Shown here: positions 25,489 through 38,035 of the stretch, one piece after another
How positions within the stretch are numbered: position 1 is the first letter of the stretch
Layout: each line of letters begins with the position of its first letter
DNA from: Cymbidium sinense
Lineage: Eukaryota; Streptophyta; Magnoliopsida; Asparagales; Orchidaceae
Direction of reading: 5' to 3'
Assembly: GCA_021442155.1 (NCBI GenBank)
Contig: CM038228.1
Coordinates: 81,969,095 to 82,033,094, forward strand
DNA length: 64,000 nt
Notes under the pieces: model-generated
The model's input: only the letters and a program-made list of their open reading frames with translations
The model's database searches: none
Told to the model about the DNA's origin: nothing
Translations under genes and position numbers: made by a program

Positions 25489-27016
25489 GGCCATTTTAAT
25501 CCTTACCCTAGTTTTGATTGGGTTAGGCTGACTAAGATCAATTGACATGCAATTAAAATACTTGAGTAGGTTTAAGTCAGTTGGGCCAACCAAATATATT
25601 TATGTCCAAGCTCTGATTAAGAATGCAATATATGTCATATAATGTTAGATTTACTTTGTGTTGAGTCGAAATGTTGTTTCCCAATCCAACTGTCTGGTTT
25701 GTTAGGTTAGGTAGGTCTCTGAGTTTGTCCAGGTCTAATTAAAACACTTGATAGTGCATATAAGACTTTAGCTTGGTTGAGATATATACCCACTGTGATA
25801 TTAACGCTATCATCTTTGAGTGCTCTGAGAGGTGCATGGTAAATGTTATCTGGCGATGCTGAAATTCTTAAGGCATGTAGGTTCTTTGATTGTTATGAGC
25901 CTTAAAAAAGTCAGTGGATTGTACGTGTTATATGGTACAGTATCAAGGGTTCTTTAGTTATTTATTTGCTCACATTAGCGCACACATTTTAGGGAAGTAA
26001 ATTGTCTTCCAAGTTATAAGAGAAGCTTCACAACAAATTTGGTTTTGAAAGTATGCATTTGCATTGATAATAAAACAAGTACAATAAAGGTTTAAAAAGA
26101 AACAAAGCTAAGATGCTACAATGTGTGATCTATGAGAATAAGGGCAACAAATTTAGTCAGCATAGATTATGAGAAATTTTTTTTGTGATTGGGTGAATTA
26201 GGTTTGTGTTGTAAATCTTTTCTAGCTGTTGGGTTGTACCATTTAACTTGCATAGCAAAGTGATGACCATATTACAGATGTCAAAATTAGTGGTGGGTGT
26301 ATGCTAGGTTATGTGGTATCACTTTATAGTGCAACATTTTTGTTGAATATGTCTCACTTGTATTCAGTTCAGGTGGCATTTAAGCTTGATGAAATTGCAC
26401 GATATTTAGTTTAAGTTTTTTGAAGCTTGGAGAGAAGTCATTCATGAGATCCACTTTTGCCACAACATTAAGGTAAGGGGAAGAATTGTTCATTGTTTTG
26501 ATATTAATTTAAGAAAATTTTCTTGTATGTCTATGGCATGATGAGAAGTGAGATTTTCTTATGAAATTCTACTCTCGAGAATTGCTACTTGCCTTCTTGA
26601 GACATGTGAAGGCATGATTTTGTGTGCTAGCAAAGTGTTAATCGGCTGTATGCATGGATTAATTTGTTTAGGCTGTGGATGCTCTTAGAGATCTCTCTCA
26701 TTCATGACATTAGATACAATAGCCGCCATTAGGGCTCCTGGATAATTTGATATCTTTAGATGTGTATGCAAGAAGAAGAAAGTAATCTATTTGTTTGAAA
26801 TTCTATATTTTTTTCTTGATCTTCTTTAAGCATTGGTGTATTTGGCTTTCAAGAAGGGAGGTCACTGTTCATTTTACACATCATGATTGTGACTTCTTTG
26901 ATAGTGGATAAGATCTCTTCCTAGTACATGAACTTAGGATTTGTTGAAACTGAATCACTTAGAACTCAGTACTCCTTGTACTTGTTTTCCATTTTCTTTT
27001 CTAATTATTTGTGATT
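25489..27016. other. No gene seen
   Basis: AT-rich intronic DNA with stops in all frames, between the Gypsy element and the full-span RTE. A short theme (ATTGGGTTAGG.., TTAAGTC/AGTTGGG) at about 25520-25600 recurs around 25690-25750 and 17400-17450, suggesting an older repeat that the Gypsy element inserted into. Confidence 0.5.
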
Positions 27017-27034
27017 TATCATTGTCAATCCTAA

Positions 27035-29949
27035 AAACACTACCATTGCTAGTCCCAAGTCCGGATGCAAAAAATGGAGGGTTGCGTTAGGTAGTCGACG
27101 GCCAGCGTAAAATTTGTCAAAATAATCATGACATGAATCCTTTAAATCATTGTGTTATCTTGAAGCGTCCACAGAGCGGATGTATATACAATCTGATAAA
27201 AATGTCTGGCCAGCGTAGGTCGATGTTAAATAAGCAATTCCCATTATGGGCGGATGCAGTAAAGAAGTTAGTCCATGAAACCAAATTAGGTTAGATCTTG
27301 GAATATAGGTACTCTTACAATAAATTAATGGAATTAGATATTATGGTTCATAGAAAGATAAATATTTTTGTGTTCAAGAAACTAAATGAGTTGGTGAGAA
27401 GGCCAGGAGATTGATAGTTTAGGTTTTAAACTTTGGTATTAGTAAAAGAGAAATGGTGTAGTGTGATTATAGATAAAAGTTTGAAGGATAATGTTATAAG
27501 TATTAATAGATGTAGAGATATTATAGTTTAAAGATTTATTGATCTAAGATTATCAATGTTATAAGTGTCTACGCTCAAGTAGGTTTGGAGGTAAGCTCAA
27601 AAAAAATTTTGGAATGAATTAGAGATTACAAAAGATCTCTTGAAGAAAAGTATTTATTGGAGGAGATTTAAATGGGCGTATTAGAGTGGTAGAAGATTTT
27701 AAAGTATTTGGTAGTTATGGATTTGGAGTGACTAATGAAGAAGGTAGGATTATATTAGATTTTCTTACATGATTTTTTGTAGTTCTTTATTTAAGAAAGA
27801 GATGAACATATTATTACTTATAAAATGGATCTAGTAAAACAGATTGATTATTTTTGATAAGAAAAATAGATCGTTTAGATTGTAAAGATTGTAGGTCATT
27901 CAAGTAAAATTTTAAGTCACGGATTAGTTTTAGATTTTAAGATGAAAGGTTGTAAGAAAAAAATAAACTAAATTATTATCCCAGGATTAGATGGGGATAC
28001 TTAAAAACATAAATAAAATATTTTAAAAGCTGAGAAATTAGAGTTTGGGATGTTCATAAGAAAGTTAACATTATGTGAAAAAATATCAAGTGAAATTAAG
28101 AGTTCTTAAAGATGTCTTTGAATCAAAGGAAAAACTCTTTAATAAGAATAGTTAATTGGTAGAGTTAGAGTGTGCAAAAGATAAAGAAATAAGAATTGTT
28201 ATAAAACTTGGTTTAGATGTAAAACTTCGGATGGAAAAGATATAAAATGGCGCGTAGAGATTCAAAAGATATATGATCTGAAAATTTACTTTAGTTATTT
28301 ATACTGATAGATTAGATACCAAAGAAGGTGAAAGATGTATGTATAAGTTAGCCAACCAAAGAGATAGGAGAAGTAAAGACATTTGAGTGATAAGGATGAA
28401 AATAATAAAGTCTCTTAGAAAAGATATTGAAAATAGGTGGATGAGGTATTTTAATAAACTTTTTTGAAAGATTTGAAAATCGATTGATTTTAGCAACCTT
28501 AATATCTAAACAAAAATAGAAATTTCATTTTATCGTCATTATTAGTAAATCAAGTTAGTGAACTTTAAAGAAAATGAAATGTGGAAGCGATCGATAATAT
28601 TCCAATAGAGTGTGGAAATGTTTAGGAGATCAAGGAATTTCTTGGCTTCAAATCTTTTAATATTATTTTAAAGACTAAAAGATGCCGATGAGTGGAGAAA
28701 GAGTTTGTTGGTTCCATATTTAAGAATAAAGGTGATGCACAAGAGTGTGCAAATTATGAGGAATTAAGTTAATGTGTCATACATTAAAATTATGGGAAAA
28801 AATTGAGCATAGGTTACGATGTGATACAAAAGTTTCTCCTGTCGGTTTGGTTTCATGCGTAGATCTATGGATGCTATACATTTGTTAAGAGGTTTGATGG
28901 AGAAGCATAGAGAAAATAAGAAGGATGTCCATATGATATTTATTGATTTAGAAAAGCTTATGATAAAGTCAAGAGATGTTCTTTGGAGAGTTCTAGAAAC
29001 GAAGGAGTTAATTTTGGTTATATTCAAGTCATTAAGGATATGTATACTAGAAATACTTATGTCCAAACACAAGGAGGATTGACAAAATATTTTCTATTTC
29101 GGTTGGATTACATCAAGGATCAGCCTTATCTTTTACTTTAGTTATGGATGTTCTTAGTATTTACAGAAGATGTACCTTGGTGTATGCTTTTGCTGACATT
29201 CTTCTTGTTGATAAGACGAGAGGGAGTCCAAGAGAAACTTGAATTATGGAGGTCAACTTTAGAGTCTAAAGGTTTTTTAAGTAGATCTCAATATATGGAG
29301 TGTAATTTTAGTTGTAGAAGTTTAGTGGTAGTGTTGTGACATTAGACACAAGTCATTAATAAGAGTGGCGATTGAGATATTTAGGCTTTTGTTCAAAATG
29401 ATGGTGAAATAGATGGAGATGTTATTAGTAGAATTCAAGTTGGATGGTTGAAGTGGAGGAATGCATTTGGCCTGCTGTGTGATAGAAAAGTTCCACTTAA
29501 ACTTAAGGAAAAATTTTATAAGATAGTGGTAAGACCTGCGATGACTTATGGTGCGAATGTTGGCCAATAAAATAGAAACATAAGACTAAGTTAAGTGTTC
29601 TGAGATGAGGATGCTCGTGGATGAGTAGCTTTACCCTTAGAGATAGAATGCAAAATGAGTATGTTGGAAAAAGTTGGTAGCTCCGGTGGTAGATAAAGAT
29701 TGGGAGAGTCGCTTAGATGGTTTGGCCACATAAAGCGTCGGCCGTCCGATGACGATTAGGAAGTAGATGCATTAGATTTTCTTTATGTTAAGAAAGGTAG
29801 AGGACCTAAAAGACTTGGTTAAGATGTATAAAAATGATCTTAGTATACTTGAATTAAATGAGAATTTGACACATAATAGGACACAATGGAGATGAAGGAT
29901 TCATGTAGCTGACCCCACCTAGTGGGATTAAGGCTTGTTGTTGTTGTTG
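27035..29949 (+). mobile_element. Full-span RTE-clade LINE, 18-base TSD
   Basis: A 2.9 kb non-LTR element is flanked by identical TATCATTGTCAATCCTAA at 27017-27034 and 29950-29967. It runs from a 5' leader (GTCCCAAGTCCGGATGC..) through endonuclease (FIGGDLNG, then FGVTNEEGRIILDF, about 27655-27765) and reverse transcriptase (MDAIHLLRGLMEKHRENKKD and VHMIFIDLEK at about 28866-28960; ALVMDVL-like and YAFADILLVDKT at about 29130-29215) to the C-terminal WFGHIKRR block. It ends with the GACCCCACCTAGTGGGAT end and a (TTG)n tail. One Asp of the catalytic FADD motif is missing and frames are broken, so it is inactive. Short 3' UTR and TTG tail are typical of plant RTE elements. Confidence 0.9.
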
Positions 29950-30593
29950 TATCATTGTCAATCCTAATGATGCTTTTGCTTTGTATCTTTTGACACTTGT
30001 TACAACAGTTTTGGAATTTAATTTTGTGATCTCTCAAAATTTTATTGTAAAGAAAAAGTGGTTTAAATAAATCATATATTGTGCTGCTTGCTTGGATAAC
30101 AGTTTTCCTCTTCCTTTAGAATGCTCCAATAATTTTAGTATATTCTTATTAATAACTTATTTAATCAAATCATTAGTACTTTTAAATAAACTGTTCTAAA
30201 TTAGCTAAATTTTGTAGCAAATATTATTGCCTACATTTTACAAGTTATGAAAGTTTAAAATTAATTGACCCATTTCATATTATTCTACAATTTAAAAAGT
30301 TCTTATAAGAATGATGACAAATAGATGTCCTCTTTCTTACTACAACTTATAGATCTATAAGGAGGGCCCCTTTCTTTTTTTCACCTAAGTCCACAAGGTG
30401 AGACTTTATTATCGTGTAGGCGGGATTCAAATCTAAGATCTTGACAATAATTTCAAGGTTCTTACTAACCGGATTAATTGACACTTAAGGAGGGCTCCTT
30501 AATCAAGTAAAACCCCCTTATTATTAGAATGGTCATTTATTCGTTCTATTGAATTATGCATGTGTTTGGGCATATTTTCAAATAATAGTAAGT

Positions 30594-30653
30594 TTACAGA
30601 TTGTTTTAAAAATCTTTTAAGACTTACAGATTGTTTTAAAAATCTTTTAAGAC
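30594..30653. repeat. Perfect 30-base tandem duplication
   Basis: A 30-base unit starting TTACAGATTGTTTTAAAAAT occurs twice back to back (30594-30623 and 30624-30653) without a mismatch, so it is recent or a replication-slippage product. Confidence 0.9.
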
Positions 30654-31654
30654 CAATGTCTCCTAATTCGTGTCATTCTGAGGTGTTAGCAAAAGATTCA
30701 AAACCTGCATTTTTCTTCATCTTTTAAAACCCAATTAATCGAGGCATGGGTTCTGAATCTTAAAGTTTCAAATCCAATGAGGCATGGGTTTCAAATTGTA
30801 ATTGTTATCAGCTTTTTAAAAATTTTAATTAGCCTTTAATATAAAGTTTTAGTTTATGGGATTGTGGGCTTTGAAAAAATAAGTAAAAATCAAAGTAAAA
30901 TATAAAAAAACCCAATTTTTATTAAAACTGTAAGAACTACGGTCCCCATTCCCTTGATTTCTCTCATTGCACCCAATGCCCACGCAAAGATTGCAACCCT
31001 TGTGATTCTTTTTTTTTTTGTTGAATCACTGTTGATAGTGATTTTGTCCTTTGTTTGTTGCCATTCATTGGCCCTGTTCCTTAATCTAACAATCAACAAA
31101 ACGGACTTGCAGTAAGCATTCAAGCTCTTTGATATACAAATAAATGTGATCTTGATACATGTGGCTAAGAGAATGATTGTTCTATAAACTTTTTGGTTAG
31201 AGGAAGATGCTGTAATTAATTACTTGGACTTTTTTTATGTTCTTCTAATTTTTTGTAAACTACAATTGCGGTAGTTGGTGTTAAGAGGAAAAATATTGAT
31301 TTGAAGTATGGGGCTTGAAACCTCTATTCAGTTTTGAAAGTTTTTGTGCTTTCTTATATTGTGTTTTTCATAAATTAAGGTTTTGTTTTTCATGAACTTT
31401 GTGTATTTTCTAATTTTTTCATAATTTTATGATTTTTTGTGTTTTTAATTTGGATTATGCTTCGATTCAATTCGTGAATTGCATTTCGATTCAATTGAGG
31501 AAATTGCCTCAATACTAATATTTTTTTGTTAAACCTTAGGTTTAATTTTAATATTTTCTTAATTATAAATTTATATTATTATATTAGCTATTTTAGGCAA
31601 ATTCACTTAATTAATTATTAAAAAGGTAATACTAAATTAGTAAAATATTTATAC

Positions 31655-33240
31655 AACAACAACAAGCCTTTATCCCACTATGTGGGGTCGACAACATGAA
31701 TCCTTCTTCTCCAATGTGTCATATTATGTGTCAAATCTTCATTTAATTCTAATAAACTAAGTCATTTTTTATACATCTTAACCAAGTCTTTTTAGGTCTA
31801 CCTCTACCTATCTTAACATAAACAAATCTAATACATCTATTCTCCTCAACCGGATGGTGGACGCTATTAACTATCTAAGGCGACTCTCTCTAATTTTATC
31901 TTCCACTGGAGCTACTTCAACTTTTTCCCGAATATACTCATTTTACAATTTATCTTTAAGAGTAAAGCCACTCATCCACGACATCTAACTTCTTTATGCT
32001 TCTTTTTTATTGGCCAACATAAATCATTGTAGGTCTTATCACCTATCTTATAAAATTTTTCTTTAAGTTTAAGCTGCATATCATCATACATCGGATGCAT
32101 TCCTCCACTTCAACCATCCAACTTGAATTCTGCTAATATCATCACCATTTATTTCACCATCATTTTGAACAATAGAGCCTAAATATCTAAATCGCTTACT
32201 CGTTTTAATAACTTGGTCACCCAATATTACAACACTATCACTAGAACTTCTACAACTAAAATTACACTCTATATATTCAATTTTAGATCTACTAAAATGA
32301 AAACCTTTAGACTCTAAAGTTTACCTCCATAATTCAAGTTTCTCTTGGACTCTCTCTCTAGTCTTACCAACAAGAAGAATGTCATTAGCAAAAGGCATAC
32401 ACCAAGTTACATCTTCCTATAAATGCCTAGTAAGAACATCCATAACTAAAGCAAAAAGATAAGGGCTTAAAGACAATCCTTGATGTAATCCAACTAAAAT
32501 AGGAAAATATTTTGTTTATCCACCTTGTATTTGGACACAAGTAACAACTCTAGTATACATATCCTTAATGACTTGGATATTGCCATATTAACTCTTTTCT
32601 TTTCTAGAACTCTCCAAAGAACATCTCTTGAAACTTTATCATAAGTTTTCTCAAAATCAACAAATATCATATGTAGATCCTCCTTACTTTCTCTGTACTT
32701 TTCCATCAAACTTCTCAACAAATGTATAACATCCATAGTAGATCTACTTGGCATGAAACCAAATTGATTTCGAGAAATTTTTGTATCACATTGTAATCTA
32801 TGCTCAATTACTCTCTCTCATAATTTTAATGCATGACACATTAACTTAATTCCTCTATAATTTGCACACTCTTGTGCATCACCTTTATTCTTAAATATAG
32901 GAATCAACAAACTCTTTCTTCACTCATCTAGCATATTTTTAGTCTTTAAAATAACATTAAAAAGATTTATAAGCCAAAAAATTCCTTGATCACCTAAACA
33001 TTTCCACACTTCTATTGGAATATTATTAGGTCCTACTATTTTTTCACACTTCATTTTCTTTAAAGCTGCTCCAACTTCAAATTTACTAATACGACGATAA
33101 AAATAAAATTCTCTATTTTTATTTTGGGTATTAAGATTGTTAAAATCAATTGTATTTTCAGATCTTACATTAAAAAGTTTATCAAAATAACTCATGCACC
33201 TATTTTCAACATTCTTTTCTAAGAAAAGCACTTTATGAAT
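31655..33240 (-). mobile_element. RTE-clade LINE, 5'-truncated, antisense
   Basis: On the - strand the element carries reverse-transcriptase pieces (SKFEVGAALKKMKCEK, then GPNNIPIEVWKCLGDQGI, about 33000-33090; STMDVIHLLRSLMEKYRESK and LHMIFVDFEKTYDKV, about 32620-32745). It also has the C-terminal block and ends at the low coordinate with CCCCACATAGTGGGATAAAG and a (TTG)n tail, seen on + as ACAACAACAAC at 31655. It is 5'-truncated at about 33240 within the linker before the reverse transcriptase. Two frames of about 100 and 86 codons survive, so it is less decayed than its neighbours. No clear target-site duplication was resolved. Confidence 0.88.
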
Positions 33241-34048
33241 AAAATAGTTTAGCTTATTATTTATAATAATAGAAATATACTGGATTATTCATACTATAGT
33301 TTAAATTATACTTTATTAAAAACTCCTTGACACAAGTAAATGAAACATTTTGCTTATTATGCATTAAATGCTGAAGAATGTATTTATTTTCTACCTAAAG
33401 CCTGTCACTTCTATCTTGAATAAATAATTAATACTTTATTTACATCTACTGCTGCTTTATACTCTCCATTTTTCCCTCTCTCTCCATTCCTCTGCTAATC
33501 TCTTTTCCACCTGCCCAGTAAGATGAGGAAGGTTTGGAGAAGTTTACACTAGGGAATAAATGTTGGATAAATAAAATGGTTCATATGAGAGAATAACTTA
33601 AAAGTTCTAGGTAATTTTGAGCTGCTGATAGACCAAGTATTTTTCTCTGAATTGAACACAAAAATTTGAGACAATTTTACAACCAAAGGTAAAGTGGTGC
33701 AAATTATAACCAAGAGAAGCATAATTTAAGAATATATAAGTTTGTGCTATTAAGCAATCATTTCCATCCTGTCAATTCTGCGTAGATCCACCCCAGCATA
33801 GAGATTGCACTCGTGACCTTTTAAATATGTGTTACTATTGTTACAATCAATATAGTATATCACACATGCTTCAATAATTTAGCCATCTATGTACTAGCAT
33901 AGTGAACAACGATAAAAGACTTTGGGAAGCCATTTTACGTGGGTATCTTTCTCCTTAGAGCATCTTACTTCATACTGAATTTTATGTTACCCATCCCATA
34001 GAGATTTTCCGAAGGAACCTTTTTCTTTTGTAGCCTGTCCTCTTCCCA

Positions 34049-34081
<33 letters not shown>

Positions 34082-34300
34082 AAACAAGAACACCATCCAA
34101 TAATTTTTTTTCCAATAAAATTCTCCATTCCATCTCTCTCTCTCTCTGCACCCAATCTATCATTTAAAACTTATTGGTCAAAGATAACTTAGAGTGATCA
34201 AATTTTTTTATAGGTTTTATTTCAACATGATACTCTCTCTAATTTGTATGCTTTTAGAGATGCTTTTCTTCTTTTCATTAAGAATAAGTATTATTTTCAG
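33241..34300. other. Intron 2 end, two (CT)n microsatellites
   Basis: No gene. (CT)n runs lie at 34050-34076 and 34133-34147, about 155 bases before SCAR exon 3. Their position upstream of the acceptor gives an unusually long pyrimidine-rich intron end, which may help splice-site choice; that is inference. Confidence 0.7.
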
Positions 34301-34424
34301 GTTGTGACTGGCATGCCAATATCCACACTAGCGAAAGCCAACTTTTTTCCAACGATTTACCAGAATTTATGTTTGATTCTTATGAAGAGTGCCGTGACCC
34401 ACCACATTTCCACTTACTTGATAG
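34301..34424 (+). CDS. SCAR: SCAR/WAVE protein, exon 3 (SCAR homology domain)
   Basis: After the acceptor TTATTTTCAG the exon completes a Gly codon begun at 8678 and reads CDWHANIHTSESQLFSNDLP, then FMFDSYEECRDPP and HFHLLD. This is the hallmark central block of the plant SCAR homology domain (family DWH.NLQ..LPRFIMDSYEECR.PPRLHLLDKFD). It ends TTGATAG|GTATGA, two bases into an Arg codon that is finished by the first base of the exon at 34505. Domain order and phase show it belongs with the exon at 8515 despite 25.6 kb of intervening DNA. No stop codon or frameshift is present. Confidence 0.95.
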
Positions 34425-34504
34425 GTATGATTCATTTATGTTATTTTATAATTTTCAGTATCTTTAGTTTCTTTGTCAGCTTACATAATGTGTTTTGTCT
34501 ACAG

Positions 34505-34635
34505 ATTTGACAATGCTGGTTCTGGAGCTTGTCTGAAGAGATATTCTGATCCATCCTATTTTCGAATGTTAATGGCAAATTCAGATTCAGTAAATGTTGA
34601 GAAAGCAAATAGGGGTTGGGGTTCAAAGAAAGAAG
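34505..34635 (+). CDS. SCAR: SCAR/WAVE protein, exon 4 (end of SCAR homology domain)
   Basis: The acceptor TTGTCTACAG is followed by (R)FDNAGSGACLKRYSDPSYF, the conserved end of the plant SCAR homology domain (KFD.AG.GACLKRYSDPSFF). A divergent basic stretch NVEKANRGWGSKKE follows. The intron before it is only 80 bases (34425-34504), a normal plant size. The donor is GAAG|GTTAGC, leaving phase 1. The long exon beginning near 51034 needs an incoming phase of 2, so at least one further small exon (length 1 mod 3) is predicted in between; I could not find it. Confidence 0.93.
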
Positions 34636-35339
34636 GTTAGCACGCTCTAAATTAATCAAAATAAATTATTTTTTGAAAATTTTTGTAAACATGCATTTAG
34701 AGTTAAATGACATTTATCATCATTGATCTTGGTGAAGCCGGCAACATTAACTACATACATTCTCATGATTTGTTGTTGATAGATATATAGTTTGTGAGTG
34801 AATTAAATGATTAAATTAGCAATAAATGGAAGAAGTTAAACAAAATTATTGTCTTTTTTGTATTTTATTTTGTTTTTTCTGCTACAAAATTTAATCGATG
34901 ATTGTTTCGTTGGGAAAATTAATTGTTATCTCTATAGTTTTCAAAATCAGTTGAAATTGATCTAAAATAGTTACTTCAAATAAGTTTCTCCTATATGTTG
35001 AAGAAAATTGAGTTTTTTTGTGGATCGAATATTTTCTCATGAAATAGTCATTTGCGTGTTCACGTTCTTGAAAAAAAAAAACCAACTAAACAAACTTTGA
35101 TAGTACTTTTAAGCAGTGTTTTCAAAGCATAAAGCGTAATGCACTTCTCACGAATCTAATTTTGCTTCAAAGCGTAAAGTACATAAATTTATTCATACAT
35201 TGTAAGATTTGATACAACATAAAAAGCTGATACATATAGCTACATAGTTGACTTAAAGATAAACTTTGAGGGTGAACTTGCAAATTAAAATAATCCTACC
35301 TTGCAGTGATAATTTAAAACTTAAAGATTGCATTAAGAT

Positions 35340-37760
35340 ACTCATAGTTTATAATAAATTATAACTTTAAAGTATAAATACACTAATAAAATCTCAAATT
35401 TAATAAAAAAAACTAAATAAATATAACCATCATTATCATAGTCTCTTTCTTTTTTAGAAAAAAAGTTTTCATCTACAAATAATTCTTCTCCTTCATCTTC
35501 TTCCTCTTGTGAATCAATATCATCTTCTCTTTTATGCAGACCAGAAGTAGTAACAGGTTGAGATGAGCTAGCGCTCATTATAGATGTAGCCTTTTATTGT
35601 TTTGACCTGCTAAATCTTATTAGCCACCTTCAATCAATCTCTTTTGAAGCCTCTTCAATTTGCCTCCACGTGAGATCTTTATCACCAAACTATTGTTCAC
35701 AAGCATTCTCCATTTCTCCAATCAATCATTCACAGCTTTCTTCAATTGAATCCAATTAATTGTATCAACATCTCTCAAATTAAATCTTCTTTTTAAAACT
35801 TAATTATATTTGATAAAAATTAAATCGCTTAAATGCTTTTGATCCAACCAAATTCTTTTTATTTATGAACTTGTAAAAAGGAAGTCATACTAAATGTGTT
35901 AAATATATGAAAATTAAAATATTATAATACATAAAATTTAAAATTTATTAACATGCTCGAAGATACTCTAGTTCTTCTCACAGCCAACAATTAGGTTTAA
36001 AATCTTGATGGCCAATTTTTGTAAGTTCAAGCTAATGCATCATATATCTCTCACCATTCCACTGTATTAAAATTCAAATATCAGTATGTCACATTAAAAA
36101 GTTTTAATCAATTAAATACTCCAATTTTGTGTAGAGGACTTAGTAGAGGCATCAATTAATCATACTTTGACACTTTTTTTTATCTCTGTTGTGAATAGCA
36201 TATTCGGTTGTAAATAGACCACTAATATAATTATAAATAGAAAGTTCTTGATCTATGATCATTCTTTCATTCAGATCTACCGCTAGCCTATTGATGATGA
36301 CATATACTCATTCCATCAATTCACTATTTGAATATATTTTAGACTTATTCTTGTAAAAGAATTCAGGATTAAGATGATATCTAGCTTGTTGTAAGGACTG
36401 CCATAGTTGACATCTCCATCTATAATTAATGATATGAAAGATATTCTCATATTTCTTATCATCTCTTCCAAACACATTAATGATTACATATTTGCCCTAT
36501 CCATTGCATCATAAATGTAACCCATCGCAGTCTGCTTGTCACCATCAACTAACCTTAATATTTTTACAATTGGGCTTGTAATTTTCAAAGTGTAAGATAT
36601 ATTATTCAAAATTTATTTTTGAGAACAAACTCCTTGGCTTTCTTTTCTTTATAATCTATGCTAAATTTGACTTGTTTCAATCTTTAGAGACAAACATAAG
36701 CCTTAAATTATCTTTTTGCTTATATAAGTTTGCAAGAGTAAGAAATAAATTTGTAAAGCGAGTGATATTCGGCCTCACTTATTTTGCACCATTAAGGTAG
36801 TTTCTCATCATGTTCAAAACAAATCCATGGTTCGATATATACCTAGTCAACTGTAATGCTTTCTTAATAGTGCTTTTCATTTCAGCTCTCTCCAATATCC
36901 TTCAACATTAGATCTATACAATGAGCTGCACATAGTGTCTAGTACAAATGTGTTCTATTTTCCATAAATATTTGACCTATATAAGACATGAAAGTACCAT
37001 CTAACTTAAGTAAAATTAAATATATATGTAATACTACAATAGTGATATCATAAATAATATACCTATAACAATGTAGCTAGAATGATTACTTGTGATCACT
37101 TGAATAACATTTTCTTTTCCAATTTTTTTTATTTGTGATTCTAAAAATTCATAAAGCTTTATTGCAATTTTTAATATTCAGATGTATCAATAGACTCCAA
37201 GAAAATAGTCCTGCTAGTGAATTAACAAAAATTAATTATTGATCGCTATTTACGATTAGTCCAATCATTAGACATAAGTGTGCACCCCTACTTTTATCAG
37301 ATTTTTTATGATCTTCCATATCTTTCATAGTTTCCTATAACTCCTTTTCAAGTAAAGAAACTCTCAGCTTGTGATAAAATTGAGGTCGAAACCTTGGTCC
37401 ACATATTGTGCTATTGATTCTATCATATAATCAAAACTCTCCAACTTAGCTGCATTAAAAGGAATCTCCGCTTGATAGAATCACCTATTTATGTATTGTA
37501 CAGTTCTGTCAACTCTGATTCTCTTAGCTATATTTTTTTTGATTTTCATTGTCTCATTTGTTTTCTTGTTGTTACTTTTTTTTTCAGATTCTTTAAACAA
37601 GATTTGTTCCATTGAAACTTTCATTTTAGAAACACTGATACTTGCAGATCCAGAATATGATTCAAGTGCCCTCTTATTGTGGTGCACAGGTGGTTTATTG
37701 AATGATTCCTCAATTATATCAATTATCTTCTCCTCATTTCCATGAATAAACTTTATTTTA
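35340..37760 (-). pseudogene. hAT transposase remnant (DUF659 and hAT-C domains)
   Basis: Read on the - strand from high to low coordinate: a Ser/Lys-rich N-terminal part (SGSASISVSKMKVSMEQILF, about 37640-37580); a DUF659-like stretch (GCTLMSNDWTNRK, then TIFLESID, about 37290-37190); the central block VKILRLVDGDKQTAMGYIYD and AMDRAN (about 36570-36490); the hAT-C dimerisation motif (LQKLAIKILNLIVGCEKN, then a stop, then SIFEH, about 36030-35950); and an acidic tail (DSQEEEDEGEELFVDENFF, about 35520-35460). Frames change and stops interrupt several blocks, so no active transposase is made. Confidence 0.8.
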
Positions 37761-38035
37761 AATTTTTTTTAATTTTTCAAATGGATCGACGTATGAATTC
37801 AATTCTAAGACCTACAATGCTCACTTTCTCTCTCATCTCCCTCTATTTTTCTCTCCCTTCCTCTTTCTAGCATACATGAAAGAAGGGAATTTTTTTGGCT
37901 TGGGGACGATCCATGTAGTTGAGATGGATATTTATATAATAATAATAATATCTTTTCTATTAATATATAAAAAAGATATAGATGTTATTTTTAAAATTAT
38001 TTTTTATTAAAATATTTAACATAAACTCATTCAAG

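Larger units (their letters stand above)
8679..34300 (+). other. SCAR intron 2, 25.6 kb, filled with transposable elements
   Basis: The interval from donor GTACCC to acceptor TTTTCAG joins two exons that are phase-compatible and adjacent in the SCAR homology domain, so it must be spliced as one intron if the gene is expressed. It contains a Gypsy element, a full-span RTE in sense, two RTE fragments in antisense, duplications and microsatellites, each listed separately. Unassigned stretches (8.7-13.0, 14.3-17.4, 25.5-27.0, 30.0-31.6 and 33.2-34.3 kb) are AT-rich, non-coding and without features I can name. Confidence 0.85.

Noticed and set aside
28764..29082. Overlapping 102- and 75-codon frames on opposite strands
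   Set aside because: The + frame is a piece of RTE reverse transcriptase; the - frame is its shadow.
30350..30480. Possible tRNA-derived SINE (GGCGGGATTCAAATC resembles a B box)
   Set aside because: No matching A box at the right distance, no tail and no target-site duplication.
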